A program made the translations under genes and the position numbers. Source: Nymphaea colorata (taxonomy: Eukaryota; Streptophyta; Magnoliopsida; Nymphaeales; Nymphaeaceae). Taken from it: a DNA stretch of 64,000 nt. The stretch covers positions 14,001,858 to 14,065,857 of the forward strand of contig NC_045144.1 of NCBI RefSeq assembly GCF_008831285.2, read 5' to 3'. The notes under the pieces are model-generated. The model did not search any database and was not told where the DNA came from. It saw only the letters and a program-made list of their open reading frames with translations. Positions 31,401 to 43,200 of the stretch are shown here, piece after piece (the stretch's first letter is position 1; each line of letters begins with the position of its first letter).

Positions 31401-34400
31401 GGAAACAACTTCTTAATCAACTGGAATGGGAGATGTCCAAGGCGCTCGTGCCATCTCATAATGCTAGACCTGTCCTTCACGCCCGTCAACTGTCTGCTAG
31501 TGGCTGAGATGAGAGCAGAGGCAACCTGTACGGGCAGTCTGTAGAGGCCATCAATAACCGAACCAATCCCAATCTTCTTCCCGTCACCAAGTCCTACAAG
31601 GTACAATGATCAACAGAGAAAATTAGATTACAATTGAATTCTTTGGTGATACTACTGACAGATAACAAATTCACAAGAATATTGGGAACATGAAGAGCAT
31701 TATGCAGAAGATATTTATTTAATAAGGACAAACTCCCTTTTCCAGCCACAGAGATCGATGACCCATCAACCATAGATACGCGTTGCTGCCCTGAAGACAA
31801 TTTGTACTCTTGAAACATCTTAGGGTTCCCTGTCATATGATGAGTAGCTCCACTGTCAACTACCCAATCACCAAGTAAGGGATTACCTTGATCACTTGTG
31901 GCAACAAGAGCTTGGGCTAACTGAGCTCCCTCAGACGTGGAGGATTCCTCCTTAGTAGTAGATAACCGGCTGATGTAAGCTTGTAATTCCTTGATTTGGT
32001 CAGAGGAAAGCTTCGGTTTTTCAACACTGGGAGAGCTAGTATCAGGCACAGGAGGACCCCCCCTACCAGAGGGAGGATGACCACGGGTGAGCCTCTTCTC
32101 AGAATGAAGATCCCAACAAAAATCAACTGAGTGTCCCAACTTGTTACAGTGACTGCAACGCCGAATAGGACGCTGCCCAGTTCCTGGAGCATGGCTAACA
32201 AAAGCAGAGGGTGAACTACCATGACTAGAGTCAATATGCATCACTTGACGGCGTTGTTCCTTAGATTCCACCCGGGCATACACCTCCTTAATTCCAGGGT
32301 TCTCGTCACAGTTGAGAATTTGACTCCTAATGGATTCAAACTCATCACGCAGACCTCCCAGAAAAATAAAAGTGCGGTCCATCCATTCTTTCTGCCAGTA
32401 CAGTTCATGATCAGAACCACACTTCCAGTCATCATTCACATGATAATCCAGTTCTTCCCATTTAGTCTTCAGGGTTGCATAGAAGGATGCCACAGACAAG
32501 TCACCCTGTTTAAGAGAATAGATGCTGCGTTTAATCTGGTAAGTACGCAGGACTCTCTTTTTACGGCCATACATCCTTGCAAGCACAGTCCACATGTCAT
32601 ATGAGGTCAACTTACGCAAAATAAGGGGCTGAATATCATCAGAAACAGAACTAATAATCCAAACCTTAACTTGACTATCTTCCAACGCCCAAGTCGCCCA
32701 TCCAGGATCAGTTTTACTAGGTGCAGGTTTCTCCCCAGTGATATAGGGCAGACGACCGCGACTAGTGATCCCAATTTCAAGCGCAGCAGACCAAGAGAGA
32801 TAATTGTCTTTGTTCAGCCGAATAGAGGTGACTTGAACAGGCAAGTTTTCGCTCTTGGTATTGCTGCCCGTGTCAAAGGTAACATCGGTCTTGGAGGGCA
32901 CTGTCATCTGACCCACTACCTATTCCTCATATTCCTTTGGAGTCATTCCCTTACGAGTCTCCTTCTGGGGATTCTCCTATTGTAGTGTTCAAGTTTCGTG
33001 ATCCTCCGCTGGTCTACACACGTCGACAGGACCCTTCTCATGATCCTTCCCCAATCGCTTCTCAGGAGGTAAGTACATCTGAAGTGAGTATACATAGTTC
33101 ATATGATCCCTGTCAGGACTTACCTATTGCTCTACGCAAAGGCAAACAACAATGTACTCTGCATCCTATATCTCATTTTGTTTCTACTGACGGTGTTGGT
33201 AAAAGTATGCAACAGTTTATTCAAGCTCTGGCGGCCCATGCAGTTCCTACTTGTCACCAACAGACCTTATTAGATACCCAATGGTGACATGCTATGTAAG
33301 AAGAGATTGATGCATTAGTTCAACGAGGCACTTGGGAACTTGTTGATCCTTCTCCTGATTGTGACATTGGTGACTCCAAGTGGATATTCACAGTGAAATA
33401 TAATTCTGATGGTTCTATAGAAAGATACAAAGTTCGGTTGGTTGCTAAGGGCTACACGCAGACTTACGGGGTTGATTTCTTCGAGAGTTTCTCTCCTGTT
33501 GCTCGGTTGGGGACCATTCGTCTTATCATCTCTGTGGGTGTATACCATGACTGGCGCATGTATCAGCTTGATCTCAAAAATGCATTTTTGTACGGTGATC
33601 TTGATGAGACTATTTATATGCAACAACCACCAGGGTTTGAACGATAGGGGGAGTGTGGAAAAGTGTGCAAACTGATGAAAGCTATTTATGGACTCAAGGA
33701 GAGTCCTTGTGCGTGGTTTCACAAGTTCTCTGAGGTAATCTCAAAGCGTGGCTTTGCGAGATCCCCTCTTGATCATTCTCTATTTATCAGGAAGAATTCC
33801 AGGGGTATGACCATTTTAGTGGTTTATGTTGATGATATTATCCTGACAGGTGACTCCGATCAAGAAATTTCTGATACAAAGTTGTTTCTTCAAAAACACT
33901 TAGTGACGAAAGATCTTGGTCAACTACTATATTTCTTGGGAATAGAGGTGGCTCGCAACAAGGAAGGTGTAGTTCTCTCTCAACGAAGGTATGTTCTTGA
34001 TTTATCGCAGGACACCAGGATGCTAGGAGCTAAACCGGCTAATCAACCTATGAATCCACGCATACATATTCATGATGACCAATCAGAATTAGTGGATTCT
34101 CGATCATACAAGTCTCTTATTGGAAAGCTCGTTTATGTTACTGTGACCAAACCAGACATTAGCTTTGCAGTGGGGAAACTAAGTCAATTTATAAAAAAAT
34201 CCAGGAAAGTTCATTGGGATGTTGCTTTAATGGTGGTCAAATATCTGAAATCATCTCCTGGCAAAGGACTTTTGTTCACAAAAGGCAAGACCCTGGAAGT
34301 GGAAGCCTATAGTGATGCTGACTATGCTGGCTCAGTCGAAGACAGGAAATCTACCACAGGATTCTGTGTATTTGTGGGAGACAACCTTATATCTTGGAGA

Positions 34401-37400
34401 AGCAAAAAGCAAAATATGGTGTCAAGATCTAGTGCTGAATCTGAATACAGAGCTATGGCTCAAACTGTCGCTGAAATGACTTGGGCTAAATCCATGCTAT
34501 CTAGCCTAAGTGTGTCGATTCCGCTTTCCATGAAGATGTATTGGTAGTCACATACATTGCAAACAATCCAGTTTTCCATAAGAGAACTAAACATATGGAA
34601 GTGGATTGCCATTACATTCGGGATCTCGTTCAAGGAAGAACCATAACTATCATTCATGTATCATCAGAAGATCAAGCTGCAGATGTCTTCACTAAAGCTC
34701 TTCCTATTGGTGATTTCTCTAGATGTTGTGACAAGCTGAGCATGATTAATATGTATGCTCTAGCTTGAGGGAGAGTGTTGAATTAGAAGAGTTTATGGTT
34801 CTAGTTGGTTCTTTGCAATATTTAATAGTTAGGAGGTCTTTTTAAAACATTCTTCTATTTTCTGTTGATGTACTTTGTAAATCTCTCTTCAACCCTAATC
34901 TCTTTATTATGGAGATTAGAGTTAGTGAATGGATTAACGATTCTCTCTCTAAGGCTGCCGGCTGTAACAAGAACTATCTTCATATGCACTAAGGGGGCAT
35001 TTGAATGTGTTGAAGTATGTTAGATGGGTCTCGGGACCGGGTCCGGATCCGTATCCAACTTGTAGCCCTTGTTGGGCATTATTTAAGTTGTGTAACCCTA
35101 ATCCTTATTGTGTGAATGAAAGACAAAGGAGAGAGAGAGTCTGGCGGCTAGTGGGCACCGGCTCCTCCTCATTCGTGGTTTTTTTCCTCTTGTTGAGGGT
35201 TTTTCCACGTTACATCGTGATCGTTGTTTCTCTTCCTCTTCTTGTTCGTGTTTCTACATGGTATCAGAGCCGACGAGTTTGGGAAATTTTTAGGGTTTGT
35301 GAAGTTCCAACCCTAATATCTCTCACCTCTACCATCGCCACCACTGCAGTCACCGCCGCCTCTGCCGCTGCCACCACCGCCGCCGCCGCCGCCGCCGCTG
35401 CTGCCACTGCCGCCGCCGCCGCCACCGCCGCTGCCGCCGCCGCCGTTGCTGCAGCAGCCACCGCCGCTGCCGCCACCGTTGCTGCAGCAGCCACCGCCGC
35501 CGGTGTACCCAATACCACTGTCGCTGTTTCCGCCGCCGCCGGTGTCACTCTTTGCGCCATCGCCATCGCAGCCACTCTTGCGGCGTCGCTCTTGCGCCGT
35601 CGCTCTTGTGTTGTTGACCGTCGCCGTCACCGTTGTCCCTTGCGCCACTACCTTTTGTGCCGTAGTCTTGCTTCCCGAAGAAGAAAGAAGATATGCGTGC
35701 TTAGGCGCTTCCTAAGCTTGCCTCCCCCTATTCATGTCACTTCCTAGGGGTCTTTTGCAAATCCGGTGAAGTGCATCCGCCTCTTACCTGCAATATATTG
35801 CTTGGTTGATCTTTGATTCCATCTTCTTGTTTTTGTTTGGCGCCCACCGTGCAAGAAGAGGTGGCTGGTCCGTGACTTGGTAGAGGACATATAGGAGGAG
35901 AGGAGCGTAACTTGAGGATTGCCTCAACGTCTGCCGGCGCTCCGACGATCGTTTCCCCCAATCGACGTTCTGTTCACTCTTGGGGCTGATTGGGAATCCG
36001 GATATTACTGCCCGTTGGTGCTCTCTGTTGTCATCGGTGCCTCTCTTGTTGCCTCCTGTTGGACTATCTGTGATTATGGCAGCTTCTTCATCTATAGACG
36101 TTATGGCGGATTGCCGTATGGGAGAGTGGATCATTGATAGTGGCGCTACTCACCACATGACCGGCGATCCTAAGGTCTTTCATGGGTATAAGCTTTCATC
36201 AGGAAAGGATCGTGTTTCCCTTGCCGATGGTTCATCTATCTCTGTGGCTGGAAAAGGGAGTCTCCCACTTTTGAACAAGTTCTTAGTCCACAATGCTCTA
36301 CATGTTCCTCATATTCCCTTGAATCTCTTGTCGGTTAGCAAGATCACGAAGGAGTTAAATTGCGAACTTATATTTTCCGCTGATCGCTGTGTTATGCAGG
36401 ACTTGGTGACAGGGAAGAGGATTGGGATTGGCCTAGCTTCTGACGGGCTCTATCGTTTACCTATGTGTGCTGCTCAGGCTCTCATGACGGCAGTCAGCCA
36501 AGCCACGAAGAATAGAGAGGACTCCCTTCAGTTGCTTCTACGGTGGCATGAGCGCCTTGGACACTTGCCTTTTGGCCTTCTTAGACAGTTGTTTCCTGAT
36601 ATATGTTCCAGGTTAGATATGACTATGGTGTCTTGTGATGTCTGTCACCTGGCCAAACATGTTAGGGCTTCGTACCCATTGTCTAGCCATCGGTCTAATG
36701 AGGTATTTGCCATGATTCATTCTGATGTGTGGGGGCCTGCAGGGATTCCTTCTTGTCATGGTTTTCAATATTTTATCACCTTTATAGATGATTATTCTCG
36801 TAACACTATTGTCTACTTGCTAAAAGACCGTAGTGAAGTTCCTACTGTCATAGAGACTTTCATTGCCTATGTGGAAACTCAATATGGAGCATCTGTTAAG
36901 ACATTTCGATCTGACAATGCTCGAGAGTATATGTGCCAGTCTGTTGATAGCTTCTTTCGAAAAAAGGGAATTGTTCATGAGACTTCATGTAGTTATACCC
37001 CTCCTCAAAATGGAGTTGCTGAACGAAAAAATCGTCAGTTATTGAATATGACTCGGGCTCTTCTTTTTCAACGTCATGTTCCAAAAAAGTATTGGGGGGA
37101 TGCTGTGTTGACCAGTGCGTATCTTATAAACCGGTTGCCTAGTCGCGTGTTGAATGGGAAGACGCCTCACTCTCTGTTACCGGGGACTCGTGAACCTTTC
37201 TCTCTTCCACTCAGAGTTTTTGGTTGTGTTTGCTTTATTCACAACCATAGTCCTCACATTAAAAAGCTTGATCCAAGATCTATTAAGGGCATTTTTTTAG
37301 GGTATTCTCCCACTCAAAAAGGGTACAAGTGTCGAGACCCTTCCACTGGTCGGGCCTATGTTACCAAAGATGTCACTTTCCTTGAACATGTTTCCTATTT

Positions 37401-40234
37401 TGGTGAGAATCCTCTTCAGGGGGAGTACTCTATGTCACGGGAAGAGTATTCTCCGAGTCAGGAAATTCAGTTTACAGATTTTTTGGACTACAGGCGTGAC
37501 TCCGTTGGTCCATCTAGTGAGGTGCATGAACAAGAGAAAAATGGTCCATCTAGTGAGGTGCATGAACAGGAGAAAAATGGAGAGTGTTCCACTGAGGCAG
37601 AAGAGAAGTGCAATCGTTTATTTGGGCAAGTTTACTCTAGGCGAAGAGTTTGTACAGATGAGATGACAGGTGGTGAGAATTCTACTCCCAATCCAATTAG
37701 TCCTTCCCTGGATGACCCAAGTCGTGCGCAGAAGCAACCTGTTGAAGAAGAGATTCAGACTGTTGCTGCTAGTGAAGAGCTTCCCATCGCCCTGCGAAAG
37801 GGTGTCAGGTCATGTACTCAACATCCTATTGGTAACTTTGTTTCATATTCTAGACTGAGCAAGGACTACAAATGCTTTGTATCTTCTCTTTCTTTGACTA
37901 TGATTCCCAGGAATGTTGCTGAGGCTCAGGGTGATCCTAAGTGGACCTATGCTATGCAAGAAGAGATGGAAGCCTTGCGAAGAAACATGACATGGGAAGT
38001 TGTAAAGATTCCTGAGGCGGCTCACTTGGTTGGATCTAAGTGGGTCTACACCATCAAGTACAAACCAGATGGGAGTGTTGAAAGATACAAAGCTCGCCTT
38101 GTGGCCAAGGGGTTTAGTCAGAAATATGGGATTGATTATTTGGAGACCTTTGCTCCTGTTGCGAAGATGAAGACGGTCAGAGTCATTATCTCTTTAGCTG
38201 TGATGAAGGAGTGGAAGATGTACCAACTTGATGTCAAGAACGCTTTTCTCAATGGAGACCTTGAAGAGGAAGTATATATGTGTATGCCTCCAGGATATGA
38301 GGAACCTGGAAAATGTTGCAAGCTAAGGAAGGCTTTATATGGGCTCAAGCAATCTCCTCGAGCATGGTTTGAACGACTCAGACTTGTCATGAGACAATGT
38401 GGATACCATCAAGGGAATGGAGATCATACACTTTTTGTGAAGAGAAATAAGCAAAAGGTTACTATTCTGTTGGTATATGTTGATGATATGATTGTCACAG
38501 GTGATGATGAAGATGAAATAATGAAGTTAAAGAAACTGTTGGCGATCGAGTTTGATCTTAAGGACCTTGGTAAGTTGAAATACTTCCTTGGCATAGAAAT
38601 TGCTAGGTCTGGGACTAGCCTTGTGCTAAATCAACGGAAGTACACTCTAGACTTGTTAAAGGAGACTGGGAAACTAGGGTGTAGACCAGCTTCTACTCCT
38701 CTAGATGCTGGCCATAAGCTAAGTCTGAGAGACGGGGAGCTACTCTGTGAAGAGGCAAAAAGAAGATATCAATGTCTTGTAGGGAAGTTAATTTACCTTA
38801 CTCTCACTAGACCTGATATTACCTTTGCTGTGAATGTGATGAGCCAGTTCATGCATGCTCCCACGGATGCCCACTTGAAGGCTGTTGACAGGATCTTGTG
38901 CTACTTGAAGAGGAATCCTGGCAAAGGTCTCTTATATGTCAAGCAAGACACTCTTGGAATTGAAGGTTATTCAGATGCAGACTGGGCAGGCTGTATTGAC
39001 ACTAGGAGGTCCACCTCTGGCTATTGTATTTATTTGGGAGGGAATCTCATAGTGTGGAGAAGTAAAAGGCAAGATGTTTGTTCGCGTTCCAGTGCTGAAG
39101 CAGAATACAGAGCTGTTGCTATGGGAGTTTCTGAGCTTTTGTGGCTGAAAGTATTGTTGACTGATATTGGTATAAAAGTTGAAGAACCAATGAAGATGTA
39201 TTGCGATAACAAGTCTGCAATTAACTTGGCCAACAACCCTGTGCTTCATGACAGAACAAAGCATGTTGAGATTGACCGACATTTCATTCGAGAGAGAATT
39301 GATGCTAAAGAACTTATACTTCCTTACATGAGATCTGAAGACCAAACGGCTGATGTTCTGACGAAGGCTTTATCTTCGACCTCATTTGAGAGAAATGTAT
39401 CCAAGTTGGGCATGTTTGATATGTATGCCCAACTTGAGGGGGAGTGTTGAAGTATGTTAGATGGGTCTCGGGACCGGGTCCGGATCCGTATCCAACTTGT
39501 AGCCCTTGTTGGGCATTATTTAAGTTGTGTAACCCTAATCCTTATTGTGTGAATGAAAGACAAAGGAGAGAGAGAGTCTGGCGGCTAGTGGGCACCGGCT
39601 CCTCCTCATTCGTGGTTTTTTTCCTCTTGTTGAGGGTTTTTCCACGTTACATCGTGATCGTTGTTTCTCTTCCTCTTCTTGTTCGTGTTTCTACAGAATG
39701 CATGGTATTCCACTACAGACGTGGAATTAAAATTCAAATTTGTATAGAAGTTACATGCCCCAACAAACGCAGAAATAAAATCCCGTGCTTTTGGGGCAGA
39801 TCTGGAAGTAACATGCTGCGATTAAAGTTCCAGCCATGGAGGTGTGACTTTAATCCCAACATTCTTTTTGACCATTAGGAGCTCACTCATGCATCTTTGT
39901 TTCTGTCTGGGCCTCATGCTCTTTGTGCAGCTGCAACCAACTTTTCTAGGTTGCCCTTTTCCTCCTTATGGCTGGGGTAATCATTCGATTCTTGGCAACT
40001 CTATATCAGGCAGCAGCATGCTTCCATGCCTGTGGGTCATCATCTTCATTTCCCTCTTTCTGTAACAGTATGCAGTTGATGAGTGCCACCTCCTACTCCT
40101 GTCCAAAATTAATGGGAGTTGATCCTTAAGAGTCAGTCCATCAAGACCCTAGTGTGCCGCATTTCTCATTTGAAGCTCTTGGATTGGAGAAGAATCCTAG
40201 CCCTCCATCCTGCTCCTATAACTATTTAACAAAT

Positions 40235-40284
<50 letters not shown>

Positions 40285-43200
40285 CCCTTTCTCATTTATG
40301 TTGATTCCTAGATTTTCCAAGTTGTTTTAGGCCTCTTGATGGATTCTTTGTGCTTTCATTGATACCCGTTCCAATGAAGAAGTTATTGTTTGACCTCACT
40401 GAGAAGACCTTCCCCATGAGCGGGCTCCTCTACCGCTCCAAGATCTCACATCATGAGAACCTGGATCTGTCACTCGCCTTCTTCCACCACTTTGAATTCC
40501 AACCAGATCTCTTCATCTTCAACACCTTGATTGCTGCACTTGCATCAATTTACAAACGTAAGTCTTTTTGCCTTCGTTAAAGGATGCTAAAGTGGGGTGT
40601 TTCACTGGAGGAGCACACCCTGAACCACATTTTTAAGGCTTGTAGTTGTAGGTGGTTAACAGAAGCTCAACAGGTTCACCAATCACCAACATGCTGTAAT
40701 TAGTGGATTGTTATCGTACAGTTATTTGATTCACTTGTCAAGATGTATATGGAAAATGGAGCATTGGTGCTTGGAGAAAAGTATTTGATAAAATTTCTCA
40801 GAGTGATGTGGTTTCATGGAACTCCTTGATTTGTGGGTATTCCAAGACTGGCTGTGGTCATGAAGAACTGAAGCTCTTGCAGTATATGTGCTCCAAAGGC
40901 GGCATGCCTGATGAATTTACCATGGTATGTAAAGGTGGGGGGAGTTTATAGTGGCCATTCAATTCATACAAGAATTATCAAAAAGGGAGGTGTTTCTGAG
41001 AGTTATTGGAAATGCACTTCTGGATATGTACGTGAAGTGCAGAGTAAATATAGAAGAACAGTCTTTGATGTCCTTGCAAAATACAGTACTAAACTCTCCC
41101 AATTGAATGTATTTCTAGTAGACAATACAGAAACTGAACTATATCTTATATTTTTCTTGCTCAATGAACTTTATCTTTGTAATGGTTCAATGTAGATCGG
41201 GTTGGGTTGTCATGGTTTTACCATTTTGTAACAATTCATTTATTGTTTTGATCTCAATATATAGTACATGAGGACAGATTACATTTTATAACCATCTGAT
41301 CTTCAGCAAGGATTCTCAATGCTTTGCCTATTTGAAAAAAGGAAAATTTATTTTCATGCTGTGATGCATCTAATAAAGGAACCTATAAATTTCGTGATAC
41401 ATCTGCAAACATGAATAGACATGTAATATAAAAGGCCAAGTAACAGCCTGTTTTGCAAGCAGATTGTATTTTGCAATGGTCATGGGTTTCATCAAATGGA
41501 ATTTTAACACCATGCCATCAAAGGGGGTACTAAATGCCTGGTATAGAAATTCTGGACCATCACACATGATGGCTTTTAGAATCTGGAACTTCTGTTCCAC
41601 TCCACAAAAGCCTGGTATTAAAATACCTGGCATTTTAGTACCAGGCTTTCAAACGCCACCTACTTTTGCAGCTTAAGTTTAGAAAAAAAAAATTATATAT
41701 CTTTGAAGAGGCTGGATTCTCTACAACTGATGCTCTTTCTTCTCTCTTCCATTGCCTTAAATCACCTTGATCAGCAGTGAAAGTTCGTGGCCGCAACTCC
41801 AAGTGCCAGTTTTTGTTTTCCCCAGTGCAGTGCAACCATTTCATGGGTCTAGGTTCCACACAATGGTGGCACCCTAGTACCATGCAAATCACTTTGTAGG
41901 TGCAAACATTTTTGGATCCTGACTTTTCCATAATGTCCAATGTACCCTAGCTGTTTTGTACTGTCATAAGTATGTAAGTGGTTAACATGCATTAGAAGTT
42001 AACTTCAATTTACTATCATGGTATGAGTTCTGGGAGAACTAGAAGTAGCAATGTCACATGGATAGTGACTCTTGATTTCATCAAACAGTGAAAGAAGGGA
42101 CATGCAGAATCTATCAGTTGTTACATGACTCTCTAGATTGTTCTCTCACAACAATAATTGTTGGGTTGTCCATGTGTTGGTCACAATTTCATGCACTTGT
42201 CAGTTGTCACACTGTCTTGAGTTGCTTAGTCATATCCAGGGCATCCTGTACTTTTTGCATTTCACATTAGACTCAGTAGCTTTTGTACTTTTGTTCCTTT
42301 GTCTGTTCAACCTCAAATCTTGCAACAATTGATCTTGTCCTGCCAAGTTCTCCTGCTTGCCTACTTGTTTTAAGTATCCATATAGCTCTTATCACCACAT
42401 CTTTTTGCTTTGTAGACCCCTCACACTTGAATTATATATCACATTTATTGGACATAAATATCATCCATTCTTCAATCAAGAAAACAAGTTCATGCAATGG
42501 ATTGGATTTTATTGAGGATTTCAGAACATGCCGTTGGAATTTTCTGGCTTATAAGTTTTATTTACTTAGAAACCACTGGAAAAATGATATCAAGACCTTT
42601 ATAGGTGTTAGAATATGTTGCTGTGGGAACCGGATCCATTCCTGGACCCGGTTCTATGGGGCGCGGGTACCGAGGCGGGCTCGGTACCCTAGGCGGCTTC
42701 TCCTCTCTCCCTCTTTATATTGTCACTTGTGTTTAGTGTTGAATTAAGTGAAATCTAATTTTCTCTCTCCTAGGGTTGCGGTGTGCCCCTAGGTCAGAGC
42801 CTCCCCGTGGTTTTTCACCTCTTTCTGAGGTTTTCCACGTAGATTGTGTGTTCGTTCTCCACTCTCTCTCTGTGTGGTTCGTGTTTCTACATGGTATCAG
42901 AGCCCGCGGAGTTGGAGAAGCGTTTTTTCCAAGGATCGTCAAGTTTTTTCGTCGCCCGACGCCGTTGAAGTTCCGGCGCCGCTGCTGCCCGTGTGACGTC
43001 GCCCTGCTTTGCCGCCGCTGTCCTTTGTTCCGCCGCCGCCGTCCTCTGTTCCGGCATCGCTGCTGCCCTTGTGACGTCGCCCTGCTCTGCCGCCGCCGTC
43101 CTCTGTTCCGCCGCCGCCGTCCTCTGTTCCGCCGCCCTCTGTTACGCCTCCGCGGTCTTCCGTTCGTCCCGTTCTTTGCTTCTGCCACCGTGGGTGGCCT

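Larger units (their letters stand above)
28301..32917 (-). mobile_element. Copia element A, reverse strand, 5'-truncated, family of element D
   Basis: A single LTR (28301-28583, 283 bp, TGTTAGAATA...TTTCTACA on the reverse strand) is its 3' LTR, with the polypurine tract next to it. Reverse-strand frames 32916-31594 (Gag, CCHC knuckle, protease [10 protein letters not shown]), 31606-31265, 31222-30356 (integrase), 30331-29000 (reverse transcriptase, YVDDMIV) and 29057-28764 (RNase H) are collinear with intact element D. The breaks are stop codons at 31603-31605 (Gln to TAG), near 31263 (Trp to TGA) and near 30355 (Gln to TAG), plus frameshifts in RNase H. The 5' LTR and leader are missing: the element ends about at the Gag start, against element B. 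Confidence 0.92.
32920..34987 (+). mobile_element. Copia element B, 5'-truncated, different lineage
   Basis: Forward-strand frames from 32937 resume in the integrase-polymerase linker ([21 protein letters not shown]) and run through reverse transcriptase ([22 protein letters not shown]) to RNase H ([17 protein letters not shown]). A TAG after PPGFER at 33645, other stops and frameshifts near 34547 inactivate it. The 3' LTR begins TGTTGAATTAG at 34776 after a GAGGGAGAG polypurine tract. Gag, protease, integrase core and the 5' LTR are absent. The left edge abuts truncated element A in the opposite orientation. Confidence 0.88.
35003..39700 (+). mobile_element. Copia element C, young, Gag-less but with intact Pol
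   Basis: Two 251-bp LTRs (35008-35258 and 39445-39695) read as identical, and both are flanked by the target duplication GAATG (35003-35007 and 39696-39700). The primer site TGGTATCAGAGCC starts at 35259, and the polypurine tract is 39436-39444. The leader of about 820 bases contains a GCC-repeat block at 35340-35480 and no Gag. One frame then encodes protease, integrase, reverse transcriptase and RNase H. It sits in intron 12 in the same orientation as the host gene. Confidence 0.95.

Noticed and set aside
35001-35747. 248-codon frame with a long Ala/Thr tract
   Set aside because: It reads through the LTR, primer site and GCC-repeat leader of element C. The composition explains it and no domain is present.
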